This document shows, piece by piece, positions 22,801 through 35,582 of a DNA stretch of 64,000 nt. Numbering within the stretch: position 1 is the stretch's first letter; every line of letters begins with the position of its first letter. The notes beneath the pieces were generated by a model. That model saw only the letters and a list, made by a program, of their open reading frames with translations, had not been told where the DNA came from and did no database searches. The position numbers and the translations under genes were made by a program. The stretch is from Mangifera indica (taxonomy: Eukaryota > Streptophyta > Magnoliopsida > Sapindales > Anacardiaceae), in contig NW_025401134.1 in the NCBI RefSeq assembly GCF_011075055.1, positions 175,366 to 239,365 of the forward strand. Direction: 5' to 3'.

Positions 22801-22855
<55 letters not shown>

Positions 22856-24008
22856 TTATTAGTTATAAAACTTGGTTTTAAAAACTGAATTGAACTAACT
22901 GGTCTGATGGATTCGACTCACCCATAAGAAAAAACAATTATGGTTTGCTAAAAAACCATTTTTGGAGTAAAAATAGATTGAATCCAATTGGACTATATTA
23001 AATTAGGTTTTTCGAATGGTTGGATTGAGTAAAACTTAAGTTTGACCTAATCAATGAAAAAAAAATCAATTTTTTAAAATTCACTATCAAGCATTGAACA
23101 CAATACTTCATTTATCAAATTTTAGCAAGTGTTGCACTAATCAAAATTTATTTTTATATTAAAATAATTTAAATTATATATTTAATAATTAATTATATAA
23201 AATTAATTTAAATATTATTTTTAAATAATTAATTACTCAAACTACCAATCAAATGGTGTTTAGATCCTAGTTAGTAAATTCACATATTAAATATGTTCAA
23301 AAAAAATTTTAAACCCAAAATATATTAACTGTATATTTTACACCATTCCTGTATTAAATACGAATTATATGCAGTATTTTATGTTTGTCCTCTTTTTGAA
23401 TTTTTGGCTAAACTTAAAGTAAAAATTTTGCCCTTTTATTTTTAATTATTTACGAAAATGTCATTGTCATTTAAGAAAAGTCCAACAACATTTATTTCTT
23501 AATTCTCAACCCTAATTTTGTATTTTTCTCTCTTGTGGCATGTACAAAGATTCACTTTGATCTAAGGTATGAAATTCAAACCGATTAATTTGTTTACTTT
23601 TACCAACTGACTAGTACGTTATTTATTATACAAAGAATTTTGATTATGTATTATGTTATATTAGGTTTAATAGTTAATTAAATATTTTACATTTAAATTA
23701 CTATATTGATTTTAAATAAGAGAATCATGAAAAAGTAATAAAATTATTATGATATTGTCATATTTTTTAAAATGTATTATTGACAATGTAATATATAAAA
23801 CCGTATATACATGTTTTATATTTTTAAAAATTTTTTAAATATTTAGTGATTTAGTGAAATTTAGTGAAAATTCAAATACTTAGAGGGAGAAATGTGATAA
23901 ATTTTTAGTTTTTTTTTAAATATTTTAGAAAATAACAATTTTACTCTTGATAGTAATAGTAAAATTTAAAAATATATAGATATTCAATATAACCCTTCCC
24001 CCCCAACC

Positions 24009-24045
<37 letters not shown>

Positions 24046-24059
24046 CCATTTATTATACC
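22331..24059. other. AT-rich spacer between the genic part and the retrotransposon nest
   Basis: An (AT)n tract lies at 22806-22847 and an (AC)n tract at 24009-24042. The interval 23395-23990 has vague similarity to the AT-rich arms of the GGCCAAA fold-back elements but no recognisable ends. No gene is seen. Confidence 0.5.
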
Positions 24060-24811
24060 TTGACATGGCAAAGAAAACACTCACAACAACCAATTTGAAT
24101 GAAAAAGAATTCTAGATCTAAAAAAAAGAGAAAGAAGAGAGGAAAATGTTTGAATATTCCTCAATATTATTAAATAAACTCTTCACCCTTTACAAATGAG
24201 AAATGTAACACTCCATTTTGAAAGTATTGTCCTCCGAAAGAAAGAACTACTAACTCAAGCTATTTGAGCATGCATTCACTTAGATAACACCATACATTCA
24301 ACACACATGAGAAATTATTGAATTGCCCTTTTTATTGAAAATCAATCAAAAGCATACAAAAAAAACCACAATAACAAACATCCCATAATAAATTGATCTG
24401 TGTAGCATAATAAACATAAAATCAATACATCATCCAACAAGGTAACTAGAAATACATAAATAAATAATAACTAGGAAATGAGACACTAATGCCCTCATGA
24501 CAACTCTATGCTTGTTAACTATCACTTATCTCACAACTATCATGATAAGCTATACCTACAAAGGGGGAGTTAATTAAAAGTCATTTAGTAAGTAGGAGAC
24601 TCTACTAACTTTTACTAAATCCCTAAAATACTCTTAGCTCATACCTATTAAATTTATCTCGAAACTCCCATTATCATGATGTGGGTAATAGTATGCTCGT
24701 CTCATCACTTAAGAACCTATAGGTTCCATAACACAACTCTTAGGACTATCTGGGTCTTGCTCACTCACCAAAGAATCATTCTAGATTTTAAGCAAAGATG
24801 ACTACATCATC
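24060..24811 (-). mobile_element. Fragment resembling the Gypsy LTR at 35.6-37.4 kb
   Basis: The order GTATTG-CCTCCGAAAG, TTTGAGCATGCATT, ATCTGTGTAG-CTA and ATGCCCT-ATGAC matches 35590-35960 in the same orientation at moderate identity. It is probably a broken LTR of the same Gypsy family. Borders are approximate. Confidence 0.45.
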
Positions 24812-25248
24812 CACTATAACAAATATACAATTTAGTGATGAAATATTTATGGACGATTTTAATTTCATCACAGAATACTACTTTTAGGGATGAAATTTTA
24901 ATTTTGTTATAGAATATCAACTTTAGTGACGAAACTTTAATTTCGTTCTAAAATTATTATTTAAGGACACAAAATTATAATTTCGTCCCCTAAAACTTAG
25001 GATTCATTTTTAGACTAGAATAATAATTTTAGAGACGAAATTAACAAAAATGTTACTTTTATGGACAAAATTTTATTTTCTTCTTAGAATGATTATTTTA
25101 GAAGGTTCCCCCAAAACTTAGAATTCATTTTTAGGAACGAAATTGATGTTCGTCCCAAAATATTACTTTTAAATTTCGTCTCCTAAAAGTTAAGATTCAT
25201 TTTTCGAGACAATTTTAATTTCATCCCAAAATAATAATTTTATGCACT
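24812..25248 (+). mobile_element. CACTA-like transposon terminus with subterminal repeats
   Basis: The segment begins CACTATAACAAATATACA and continues with about nine variants of a GACGAAATTTTAATTTCGTC-type palindromic motif. Three copies of a longer unit (TCGTCCCCTAAAACTTAGG, ATTCATTTTTAG) are also present. A CACTA tip followed by clustered subterminal motifs in both orientations is typical of En/Spm-type elements. The opposite end (TATAGTG) was not found and sequence switches abruptly to Copia at about 25249, so the element is truncated or small and decayed. Confidence 0.55.
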
Positions 25249-26950
25249 GTCATGGGCTCATACACATCACTTTGAATGATCCCTAACAATTCATTTGTCC
25301 TTTCACTATGTCTAGTGAATGGTGTTTTGGCTATCTTACCAAATAAGTACGATTCACATTCATCATATGACTCGAAGTCAAATGATTGCAAGACTCTTTA
25401 TTCATGAAGTCTTGATATACGTTTGATCTTATGTGGCCTAACCTACAATGTCACAGATTGTGGTATTCAGATTATTCGATTTCAATCATTTATTATTTTA
25501 TACATTAAAAATTTCATTATTTAGTTTTAGAATGTATAAACCATTATGCAATTCAACTGTTTCATAATATTTAAGTTGATGGTTATAATACTACCAGTAA
25601 TAAAATATGAATACCCTTTTTTTGTCTAAAATAGACACAAAAACTAAGTTTCTAGAAATAAAAGGAACATAATAACAATATTTTAATTCCAAAACTAGTT
25701 TAGTGGGCAACCTAAGATAATAAACACCTACGGTTAATGCAACAACATATGTTTCATTTCCAACACATATATCAACCTCTCATTTGGTGAGCAATCTATT
25801 CTGTTACAGTCCTTGCATATCAGAGCAAATATGAGAACCACATTCTGTGTCTACAACCAAGGATGAACAAAAAGAATAGTTTATCTTAATGACAAAAATA
25901 CCTGAAGTAGAGGTTTTAGCTACCTTCTTCTTCTTGTTCTTTAGAAAGGTTTTACAATATCTCTTCTAGTGATCTATCTTACCACAATAGAAGTAGACAA
26001 TCTTTCCCATCTCTGCACCACTTGTAGGCTAAGTAGTAGTATAGGTTACTTCTTTGCATCGAGCTTGGGCTTAGCCTTAGCCTTGCTTTTGCCCTTAGCC
26101 TTGACTTTTGTTGTTTGTGTTTTAGCCATAAGTAAATTAGTTGAAGCTACCTTTCATACTTTTTATTCAACCTATCTGAGCAAATACAACAACTCTTTAA
26201 AGGTTTTTTCCTTTTTGTTTAAGTTAAATTTATAATGAAATTAGCTTATGATTTAGGGACGGATTTCAACACTAGGTCAATGGTAAGCTCATTGTCTATA
26301 ATGAAGCCCAAACTTGCCAACCACTCGAGTAACCAATCATTTTGACCATAAGAGGGTCAACTTGTCCTCCCTCAGAAAGTTTACAATCAAACAGTACACT
26401 TGACACCTCATATTGTTAAACCCTCGTATGAGTGGCAAATAACTCTTGAAGGTATGTAAAAATAGATTGTGCATCTATTTCCTTACGTTGTTTCTGAAGC
26501 TCATTGACATAGAAGTCAACATGAGCACTAAACTTTCATAGAGTTATCAAGATACTTGTTAAAAGTATCATTTTGCTCCTGGGTGGCATCAAGACCAAGA
26601 TTTAGGAGGCAACGACCCTTCAAGGATATATAACCTCTTCTTTTGATGCAGAATAATCTAAAGCTTTTTGTACTAATTAGCGAAGTTACTTCCAGTGAAC
26701 CTATTTTCCTTTTTCAAAAATTGATCGATATGTTAGGTTTGATATGGTAATTATGTGATCTACAATTTACAAATAAATAACTAGTAATTTTACTTAATTA
26801 ATATTCATTTTAATTATAGATTTAATAATTAAAATGCTCCTACTATTTTCCTCAAGTCAACAACCCTCACTAGTGAACTCGGAAAGTTTTGGTAAACTTC
26901 CTAATTTACCGAGATCTTATCGCATCAATTCTCCCCTTCGTTTTAACAAA
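25249..26950 (-). pseudogene. Decayed Copia gag, protease and integrase N-terminus
   Basis: Reading the minus strand in several frames gives a gag remnant (about 26700-26250), a lysine-rich stretch and a zinc-knuckle remnant with YCGKIDHWKRYCKTF (about 26000). It then gives a protease-like VVDTECGSHICSDMQ (about 25850), and a GAG-pre-integrase part with FMNKESCNHLTSSHMM and PKHHSLD (about 25400-25300). Many stops and frameshifts make it non-functional. It belongs to the element whose 5' LTR is 28582-30232. Confidence 0.7.
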
Positions 26951-28563
26951 TAAGTTCAAATTAATCAAATAGATAAATTTCAAATTAATCACCAAAGACC
27001 TACAATCTCAAGCCATACGTTACCCTAACAAATCATGCAACCTTAAATGTAATTCTCAGTATCAGTATGGTGGATACTAAATATCTCCTTGCATCGACAA
27101 ATATATTCCCTACTAATGCCTTTAACATACTTCACCTTCTCTTTGGTGAACAAGCAAAGTATATTAGTTAAGTCGGATCTAACATGATTATCACCTAATT
27201 TTTCACATAGTAAAAGTGTACCATTCGTTTTGGTAAATAAGATTCTAACGAATAGGGGCTTAATTAGAGTGTCATATTGGAAGACGTCAATTAAATCTTA
27301 GACTTAATATTTAACCTAAAAGTTTTATTATTTAGTCTCATCAGATTTTAAGCGGCATGTTAGGGGATATTTACAAAATAAAACCTACACATATATTCTA
27401 TTACGTAAAATAAAAACGTGTCATCACACAACCAAAACTAATGTTAAACCCCTCAAGCCAAGAGTAGTTTGACTAGCCAACTTAGGTGAATCTTTATCTC
27501 CAATATTCAATTATTACATGACTTTATTTCCTAGTTAAAGAAAAACTAAAAGAACAATAGGGATAAAGACAGGGTACGTAAACCATACTTTAGAGATTAC
27601 AACCCAAAAATGAAATAAAGAAATTAAATAATCCACAAAGGTTTTTTGACTGTGTATTAGGCACCATGCATACATACATCCATTCATATAGATATCAATT
27701 AAAAATTAAATTTAATTATTGTTATCTCAAGTGTTAAATTACATTTGGTCCCTAAAGTTTTGCAAAATTATAATTCAACTCCAATGCTCAAGAAAATTCC
27801 AATTCACTGCAAATTCAACAAAATAGGATGAAATCAAAATTTTCAACTTTGTCAAGTGTGCAAATGTGAAGTCCAACCATGCATTTGGAATTCAACAAAG
27901 TTCTAGAATATTACATGACTGAAGTCACGATATGGGTATAACTAGAATGTAACCAGGGTGGCAGACACGTCACATAGAGAGGTTGGTCTAGTCGTACATC
28001 TTGTGCACACATGGCATAATGCCATGAAAAAGTCATGGTTGGACCAAATTATGGTCCAACCGTGACATTTGGTCCAACCGTGACATATGTTGGTGCCATG
28101 CACTACTTATGGTGCTTAAGCCATTCCACACTTGGAATAAGTTGTGTAGAGGGGTTTCCAAACCTAGTCTTCTGGAAAAATCTAGAAAACTCTCGCTCTT
28201 GGTAAGCCAATCACCTGGGTGAGAAAATATGAAACGTAAATCATACTCATATTGACAACAACCCTCAGATCATGCAATCAACAGAATTTGAAGGCAATTT
28301 TATCCAATAACATGAAACCTACCACTTTCAACCAAAATGTAACCTATAAATATCAACAAAACTCAAACAAAAATTCAGAAATCATCACCTAACAATTTAA
28401 CATAATTTATGTTTACTTGATACTCAACAAATCATGCAATAATACTATTGCAAATCATCTTTACCAATTTTATTCTTGATTAATCCAATTACATGCATTC
28501 AACATATACAATTAATCAAAACAATCCAACAATTATATATTTCATGAAAGTATACTAAATGGT
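26951..28563 (-). mobile_element. Untranslated leader of the minus-strand Copia copy
   Basis: There is no coding sequence. Parts are recognisably the reverse complement of 54580-56450, the leader of the plus-strand copy. Shared features include the CTTTGGTGAACAAG/TTCACCAAAGC and AACCAAAACTAATGT landmarks and a region around GACTATAACAACCC-type sequence. Confidence 0.6.
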
Positions 28564-28580
28564 GGTTGGTTTTGGTACCA
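28564..28580 (-). other. Primer binding site of the minus-strand Copia copy
   Basis: On the minus strand TGGTACCAAAACCAACC follows the LTR end after one base. It is a variant of the tRNA-Met complementary site TGGTATCAGAGC used by most plant LTR retrotransposons. Confidence 0.6.
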
Positions 28581-28581
28581 T

Positions 28582-30232
28582 TGTAGGGTTTTCAGGGCAT
28601 TAGTAATTGACAACAGAGTAGAATTCAAAATTTTTAATAACATACAATCCCAAAAACCTTAACTAGGATACTAGTTTTAGGCATATAATCATGAACATAC
28701 AAAATACACATAAGGTGTTTTAGATTTTATACTTGTGTTGGTGGCTCATCCAAATCTTTATGTGACTTGAGACTAAACATTATCCAACCTTTGAGAGGCA
28801 GTGCCTTGGTATCCACATAGAGTAAGAAGATGTAAGAGGCAATCCAGGGATAAGGCTGCTAGTGCTTTTCTGGATTATCAATGTTTACAAGAAGAAGAAC
28901 AACAACAAAAACCTATGGCTAGGGTTTCTTTTGAGTAGGTGTTGCATATCAGTTGTAATTCTAATGCACACTTTTATATGTGTAGGTGTTTGAGTGCAAG
29001 AAGAATTTCATCAAAAATCGACACCATCAACACACATGCACGACTGGCACATAAACATGCACAATCAGCATGTTTCAAACCATGCATGAGAGGCACATAA
29101 GTTGTGTCACCTGACATGATTTTATGCCTTGCATAGCTTGACAATGTTTTGTCTAATCGTGCCATGTAATATATATACATATTACATAGCACCACCTAGC
29201 ACCATGCACACCAAGTTTGACTTGGTTAAAATGAGGTCGATGGGTTCTCTCATTCCCTAAACACTGATATTATCACTAAATAATCCTCGCCTCTAGGTTT
29301 AAATCAACTCTTATATGCATGTGACCCATAAGCTCTCTATCAAACTAATAGTGACTGAATTCAGACATAGACCAAGATTGGCCTCTAGCAAAGCATCATG
29401 GTCATCTAGATGATAAAGTATCAATGGACACCTCTTAAGTTTTTACAACATTATAATTACACGCAATTCAATCATTTTGTCAACTAATAACTCTCGAGCT
29501 AAACTTAAAAAGTATCTATTGGAGTGGTTTCTTAGTATGAACTAATACACACCAATGACAACATGAATTAGATAATACAATCACATCCCACTGTGGCCAC
29601 AAATTTAAGTTGTCATAGATGTTATTTAGTATTCTCATACAAGATATCTTCCTCTATGCTCAAGACTAACAAATTCAATAATAGCTTCCATGTATATCAT
29701 GATATGACCGATTACTACCTTTATAGTTACTCTAATTATAGCAATACGTTAGATAACGTCAAACCATACCAATCTTTACATGCACCCATGGTGTTTAGAG
29801 GATTTATTCCATAGCAACTAGAGTAACTATCTATATAGATATCCTCTGATCGAGTCAGTCTGATGAACACTTCTACAACATGCACCTATGTGTTATACCA
29901 AGCTGTCTATAACAACTTTGACCTGTGAGAACTATAATATTTTTATGGGGTCACTCAACACTATGATAATCCAATCATCATTACATGTGCCTTTATTTAT
30001 TGTAACATTGGGATTACAGACGTTTCTAGAATGACCACAAAAGTGTACACAGGGAATGATCAGTCTTCTGATCCTCTCATCATAGTTTTACCATTCTAAA
30101 GTATGTTATTTGTATGATCAGATAAATAGACAACATATGAATTGAATAATAGTAAATTCTTTACTAATTATTGATATAAAATTATATTCACAAATGCCAA
30201 ATTTGATTTGCTCTAGGGCACCTACCCTAACA
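28582..30232 (-). mobile_element. Copia 5' LTR (copy 2, 1651 bp)
   Basis: On the plus strand it runs from TGTAGGGTTTTCAGGGC to CACCTACCCTAACA, so the minus-strand LTR starts TGTTAGGGTAGGTG and ends CCCTACA. A primer site follows directly. It has inserted into an integrase fragment of another Copia copy (30238-30960). Confidence 0.78.
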
Positions 30233-30237
30233 CCTTC

Positions 30238-30960
30238 AAGTATTTTCTGAATTCAAGACTTAAGTATTCACCTCTACGATCACTTTGGAAGACCTTAATT
30301 TGTTTCCCAAGTGGTTAGTCTACTTTGTTTTTAAAATCTTTGAATTTATCAAAACATTCAGACTTATGTTTCATAAAAAACACAGTCATATCTACTGAAG
30401 TCATTAGTAAATATGATGATGTAGGCTTCGTCATATTTGCTATGCATTATCATAGGCCCACACATATCACTATGCATGATCCCTAACAGTTCGATTGTCT
30501 TTTCATTGTGTCTAGTGAAGGGTGTTTTGGCCATCTTATCCAATAAGCATAATTCACATTCATCATATGATTGGAAGTTAAATGATTGCAAGACTCTTTG
30601 TTCAAGAAGTCTTTATATACATTTCAGTCCAATATGGTCAAACCTACAATGACACAAATATATGATATTTGGATCATTCAATTTTAATCATTTGTTATTT
30701 TACACAGTGAGAATTTCATTATCCAATTTTAGAATATATAAACCATTATGCAATTCAGTTGTTCCATAAAGAATATTATTTAAGCTGATGATTATAACCA
30801 CCAATAATAAAAAATAAATATCCCTTTTTTGTCCAAAACAGACACAACAACTAGGTTTCTAGAAATAGAAGAATTAATTCTAAATTAGCCTAGTGGCAAC
30901 CTAAAATAATAAATCCTTACGACTAATGCAATAACACATGCTTCATTTCCAATGAAAGAA
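30238..30960 (-). pseudogene. Copia protease/integrase fragment
   Basis: The longest frame (30591-30364) has CELCLLDKMAKTPF and MHSDMCGPMIMHSKYDEAY, then FTNDFSRYDCVF. These are the end of the pre-integrase zinc region and the start of the integrase core of a Copia polyprotein. A neighbouring frame continues with FMKHKSECFDKFKDFKNKV and SDRGEYLS down to the LTR border at 30232. It matches 25249-25720 closely, so it is a second copy of the same family, broken by the LTR insertion. Confidence 0.75.
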
Positions 30961-32480
30961 AACTGGGAAGATAAACGATGCAAAAGGACATGCATGTAGA
31001 GAAAAACATGAATCAAATCATGATGAAAGAAAGATGTGAGATAGTTAGGGATTATACCTATTCCTTTGCTTTTTTTTTTTGCTTTAGGATGATGGATGAT
31101 GTCTCTCACTTGAAAGAACCTCTAAAGAAGTCCACCACCAAGCTTTTTGAAGAAAGAGAAGAGAAGATTTTTTTTTTTTTAAAATGAGAAAGGTCTTAGT
31201 TCAAATGAACTAACTTCCATCAAAATGCACTACAGAGCAATTTTTGTACTAACGGTTGATACACAATTTTGAAATTCTCTTTTAGCCCATTAAATTCGCA
31301 ATTTAAAGTATAACCCAACTAGTATATTGACTATATACTTTAGCCACCCTAATTATATTTCACTAATATCTTAACTTTTAAAATGTTATTCTTGCACCTA
31401 TAGAACACTTTATATGAATTTTATTATCCTTCAAAGGGTGTTAGCCAAACCTATATAATTAATCCTCATTCTTAAAAGCTTGGTTTATTAGTGTGACCCT
31501 TTAGGTTCACCGTGGTATAATCATGGGTCCTCATTCAGACAATTCAAAAGTACATTTAGAAACTCAAAAACTATAGGAAAAATCCAACAATGTGTCAAAG
31601 CCCTTAAACCACGATGAAGAAATACTCCATCTAATCTAATATCCCTAATTGTATGTTATGTGTAAGTAATATCCTTTCGTTGTCCAATCCATATCAATTT
31701 AGGACTCATGGATTGTCAAAACCCTAATTTCAATTCTATATAAATTGTTGATTGATATATTTAGAACCCATCATCACAAACATCCTTTGTATAACTTATA
31801 TTATACTCTAGCTAGAGATTTTAGTTTCTAATATTTATCGATGTTCGCTCTGAAACTCAAATTTGGGTTGAATCAATAAATATCCATAACCTAATATTTT
31901 TCGAGTTAACATATCCCATCTTGATCATCATTAACACATGACCAATATGTTTTCTTGTTCAAAGTGGGATTAACCTCGTATTCATAAACCATATGAATCA
32001 TGCACATTCGTATTAGATCTAACCATGACATCTCATGTCTAAGGATTACTTCGTATATTAGTGCGATCATACGATAAGTCATTGACTATGATTTAATGAC
32101 CATGTGACTTATTGTTATTGGTTATGTTCGAAAAATGGTTCTCTAATTATTAATCCATAATAATACCCTAATGACATGACCATCATTTGTCACCTGTATT
32201 GATGTTATCTCATGGCATTCAACAAAGGTATTTAGTATACCTACTATACAACATAACTATCCAACTTATATCACATCCGTAGGGAACATTTCAATGATTC
32301 AATTTATATTTTAAGTGAGTCATTCAGACCGTTCACACATATACTTTATATTATTGCAAATAAAGGAAACAACTTATGCATATGAACAAAAAGACAATTT
32401 CTTTTATTAATAAGTTGTTCATATAAGATAAAATGTCCTAAAACTGACAACACGAATGGTTCCTAGGGTATACACTAACA
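30961..32480 (-). mobile_element. 3' LTR of another Copia element (approximate left border)
   Basis: On the minus strand an LTR starts at 32480 with TGTTAGTGTATACCCTAGG, just after a purine-rich AAGTGGAAGTTT. It continues leftward for at least 1 kb with no coding potential. Its other end is unclear and lies somewhere between about 31000 and 31300. Confidence 0.5.
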
Positions 32481-33683
32481 AAACTTCCACTTGTACTAAA
32501 GTCATTCATTATTGTATTGCATACCTATCTTCTCAAAATGATGATCCAACTGCTTTAATGTTATCACCTTAGTCAATGGGTCAACAACATTCTCTACTGA
32601 TAATGTCTTTTGTATTATTATCTCCCCAATTTCAATGAATTCTCTTAAAATGTGATACTTTCATTGAATATATTTAAATTTATGGTACGCCCTTGGTTCT
32701 TTTGCTTATGTAATAGCACCGGTGTTGTCACAGAATATGGTTATCAAATAAGCCATGTTTGAAACCACACCAAGTTTTTAATACTAACTTGTGCATTCAT
32801 ACAATCTCTTTTATAACTTCTAAAACAACAATATATTTAACCTCTATAGTGGAGTCAACTATGGTTGATTGTTTGAAACTCTTTCAACTAACTATACCCT
32901 TATTACAAATAAAAATAAACTCTAACGTAAACTTTATATCATTAATATTTGACTGAAAATTAAAGTTTGAGTATCCCTAAATATTTAACTCTGAATACCT
33001 ATAACTTAGGATGAGATCCTTAATTCTTTTTAAGTACCTAAGGATTGATTTCATAGTTGACCAATGTTTCTCCCTTAGATTAGTTTGTTATCTGCTTGTA
33101 ACATTTACAACAAATGTTATATCAGGTCTTATAATAGCATTGTGTACATAAGTCTACCTACAACCAAAGTATAAGACACATTACACATCTATTGTCACTC
33201 TTAATTAGTCTTTGAACCTATATATTTAGAAGGATAAAGACCGAAAGTAAAAGGCAAAAGTCTTTTTTTCGAGTTTTCTATGTTGAACCTTTTTTACACT
33301 TTTTCTATGTACAATTATTTAGATAATGCAATTATCCTTTTCATTTTATCTCTATAGATACGAATTCCAAGGATAGATGTAGCCTCTCCCAAATTTTTCA
33401 TTGAGAAAGTTTTGGATAACTAGATCTTGACCTCATTCATCATGTCAATATCATTATCCATCATAATTATGTTATCTATATACAATAAGAGAAATGTAAT
33501 CACATGATCCTTAACCTAATTATAGACACAAGGTTCATTTGGATTCTTTACAAAACCAAACAATTTGATTTTTTCATCAAATCAAATTTTCTAGCTCTTT
33601 GAAGCTTGTTTCAATCCATAAATAGATTGATGAAACTTGCATACCTTATGTATTTCGACAACATATACAAAACTCATAAGTTG

Positions 33684-33760
<77 letters not shown>

Positions 33761-34330
33761 CTCAATGAATCCATTAAGGAATGTCATTTTGACATTCATT
33801 TGCTAAATTTCGTAATCATGCTATGCTGCAATAAATAGCATTATCTCAATAGATTTAATTATAGCTACAGGTGAAAAAGTTTCCTTATAATCCAACCCTT
33901 GTTTCTAAGTGTAACCTTTTGCTACTAACCGAGCTTTATAAGTCTCAACTAGTCCATCATTGTCAATCTTTCTCTTGAAGACCCATTTGAAGCCAATAAG
34001 AGCAATTCCTTCTAGTGGATTGAGTATTGTCCATACTTGATTAACGTGCATGGATTCTATTTTAGAATTCATTGCTTTTAGCCATCTGCCTAAATCAATA
34101 TCCAGTATAGCATCATCATAACTTCTAGGATCATCACTATGATTTATTTATTCTAGTAAGAAGATTCAAAATCTTTCATATTAAGAAATTTATATCTATT
34201 CGGAGATCTCGATGCTCTAGAAGATTCTCCAATTGGAATCAATAAATCAAATGTAAAGGTTTGTTGAAAGAACTTTCCTGACTTAGTTCATTTGATCTGA
34301 GGCTTATCAAACTCTTCTTTGAGCTCTATT
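32481..34330 (-). pseudogene. Copia reverse transcriptase/RNase H remnant
   Basis: Minus-strand frames give, from the right, SSRASRSPNRYKFL (region before the RT), NGSSREKL and ETYKARLVAKGYT. They continue with GLDYKETFSPVA, a QMNVK-TFLNGF motif, and further left RNase H pieces. Stops and frameshifts are frequent. An (AT)n tract of about 75 bases (33683-33757) has expanded within the RT, just after the LNGF motif. The downstream 3' LTR is at 32480 and lower. Confidence 0.7.
33683..33757. repeat. (AT)n microsatellite inside Copia RT
   Basis: This is an AT dinucleotide run of about 75 bases embedded in degenerated reverse transcriptase sequence. Confidence 0.9.
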
Positions 34331-34334
34331 CTTT

Positions 34335-35180
34335 TTGTTGAAGAACTTGGTCATGTACCTTAGCTGACAACATTTGTAGCAACTGCTTACCTTGTTAATC
34401 ACTCTCATTTATGATGTCTACTACATTTCTAACATGTTAAAATCTCTGGCCCTCTTTGTTTTTTATTACTCTTTCAACCTTTCTTCTTGCCTTTGTGCTA
34501 GAATAGTCTCTTCTTTTTCTGTTCTAAAGAAGGACCTTTTTAGATTAGTTTTCTATTCTAAAGAAAGATCTCTTTAGATTAGGGAATTAGTATTGCCCGA
34601 TTACTATACTATTGGTGATGTTAGGATTGGTAATGGTAAAGGTGTTGTTTGGGTAAAGGTCTGGCCATACATCTTCTTCATAAAACCCTATAGCCTTAAT
34701 ACTCTGCTTAGGGCCTCACTATAAGTCTGCCATGTCATCATATCTTAGGTTATGGCTAGATCAACCCATAGACAATCTTCTCCATCCACTATTTTTTTGT
34801 GCTGGCTATTTCAAAGGCATACCTTGACAACTGATTAAATTTGGTGAAGTATTCTTTCACAAATCTAAACCTTGTGTCAAAGTGAGAAACTCTTGTGCTA
34901 GTATACATGTCATATTTATACCCCTGTACTTAGCCTCAAATCTTCCCATGAACTCAAACTGGGACATCTTTGAAATCTTAGTAGTCTCTTGGACCAAGTT
35001 CCACTATGTTCTCATATTGGACTTGAAGAAGTAGGTGGCATTTATGACTTTTTCTTAGTTGGTCATGTTAAACAACCTTATAACATTCTTTATGGACTCT
35101 AACCACTCAGTTGTAATTGGATGCTTAGCACTATCAAATTTCTATGGCTAGTGCATATCATGTAGGTTAAAGATAGGATG
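34335..35180 (-). pseudogene. Decayed Gypsy gag
   Basis: The minus strand encodes pieces of a retrotransposon gag domain: SAKHPITTEWLESIKNVI, then VINATYFFKSNMRT and WNLVQETTKISKMSQFEF. MGRFEAKY and a zinc-knuckle remnant near 34450-34400 follow. Several stops interrupt it. Its 5' LTR is 35583-37397. It ends where the Copia RT remnant begins, so the two elements are joined by insertion or deletion near 34335. Confidence 0.65.
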
Positions 35181-35582
35181 CAACTAAGTCTTGGCTAATG
35201 TTACTGTCAGTGCTAAAGTTGGTACTGAAGTCACCTCTATTGATTCTTAAGTCTCTATTGATGTTACAAGTGCTAACTCATTAATATGAGTTAGAACACC
35301 TCTCTACTCCCTCAACATCTCTTTGAATATGTCCCTTACAACTTAGGCACTTAGACCAGGTTAGGGGACTAAAGGTATTGCCCTTTCACTTTGGCTCTTT
35401 TATAGGTTATCCGTTTGAGTGTTTCTGGTGTTAACTCTTGTTCTCCTTATTTTACTTGAAAAGACTACAACTATGAGTGTAATCGACGTGGTGTGAGGGG
35501 CTTACATTTCTGCTTGATTTTACTACACATATACTTTAAAACAACTTTGAGGTACCAAAATCATATTCTAATACTAACTTAT

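Noticed and set aside
30885..31187. Small frames around the poly-T/poly-A tracts near 31.1 kb
   Set aside because: They are low complexity and lie at the junction of two retrotransposon fragments, with no recognisable domain.
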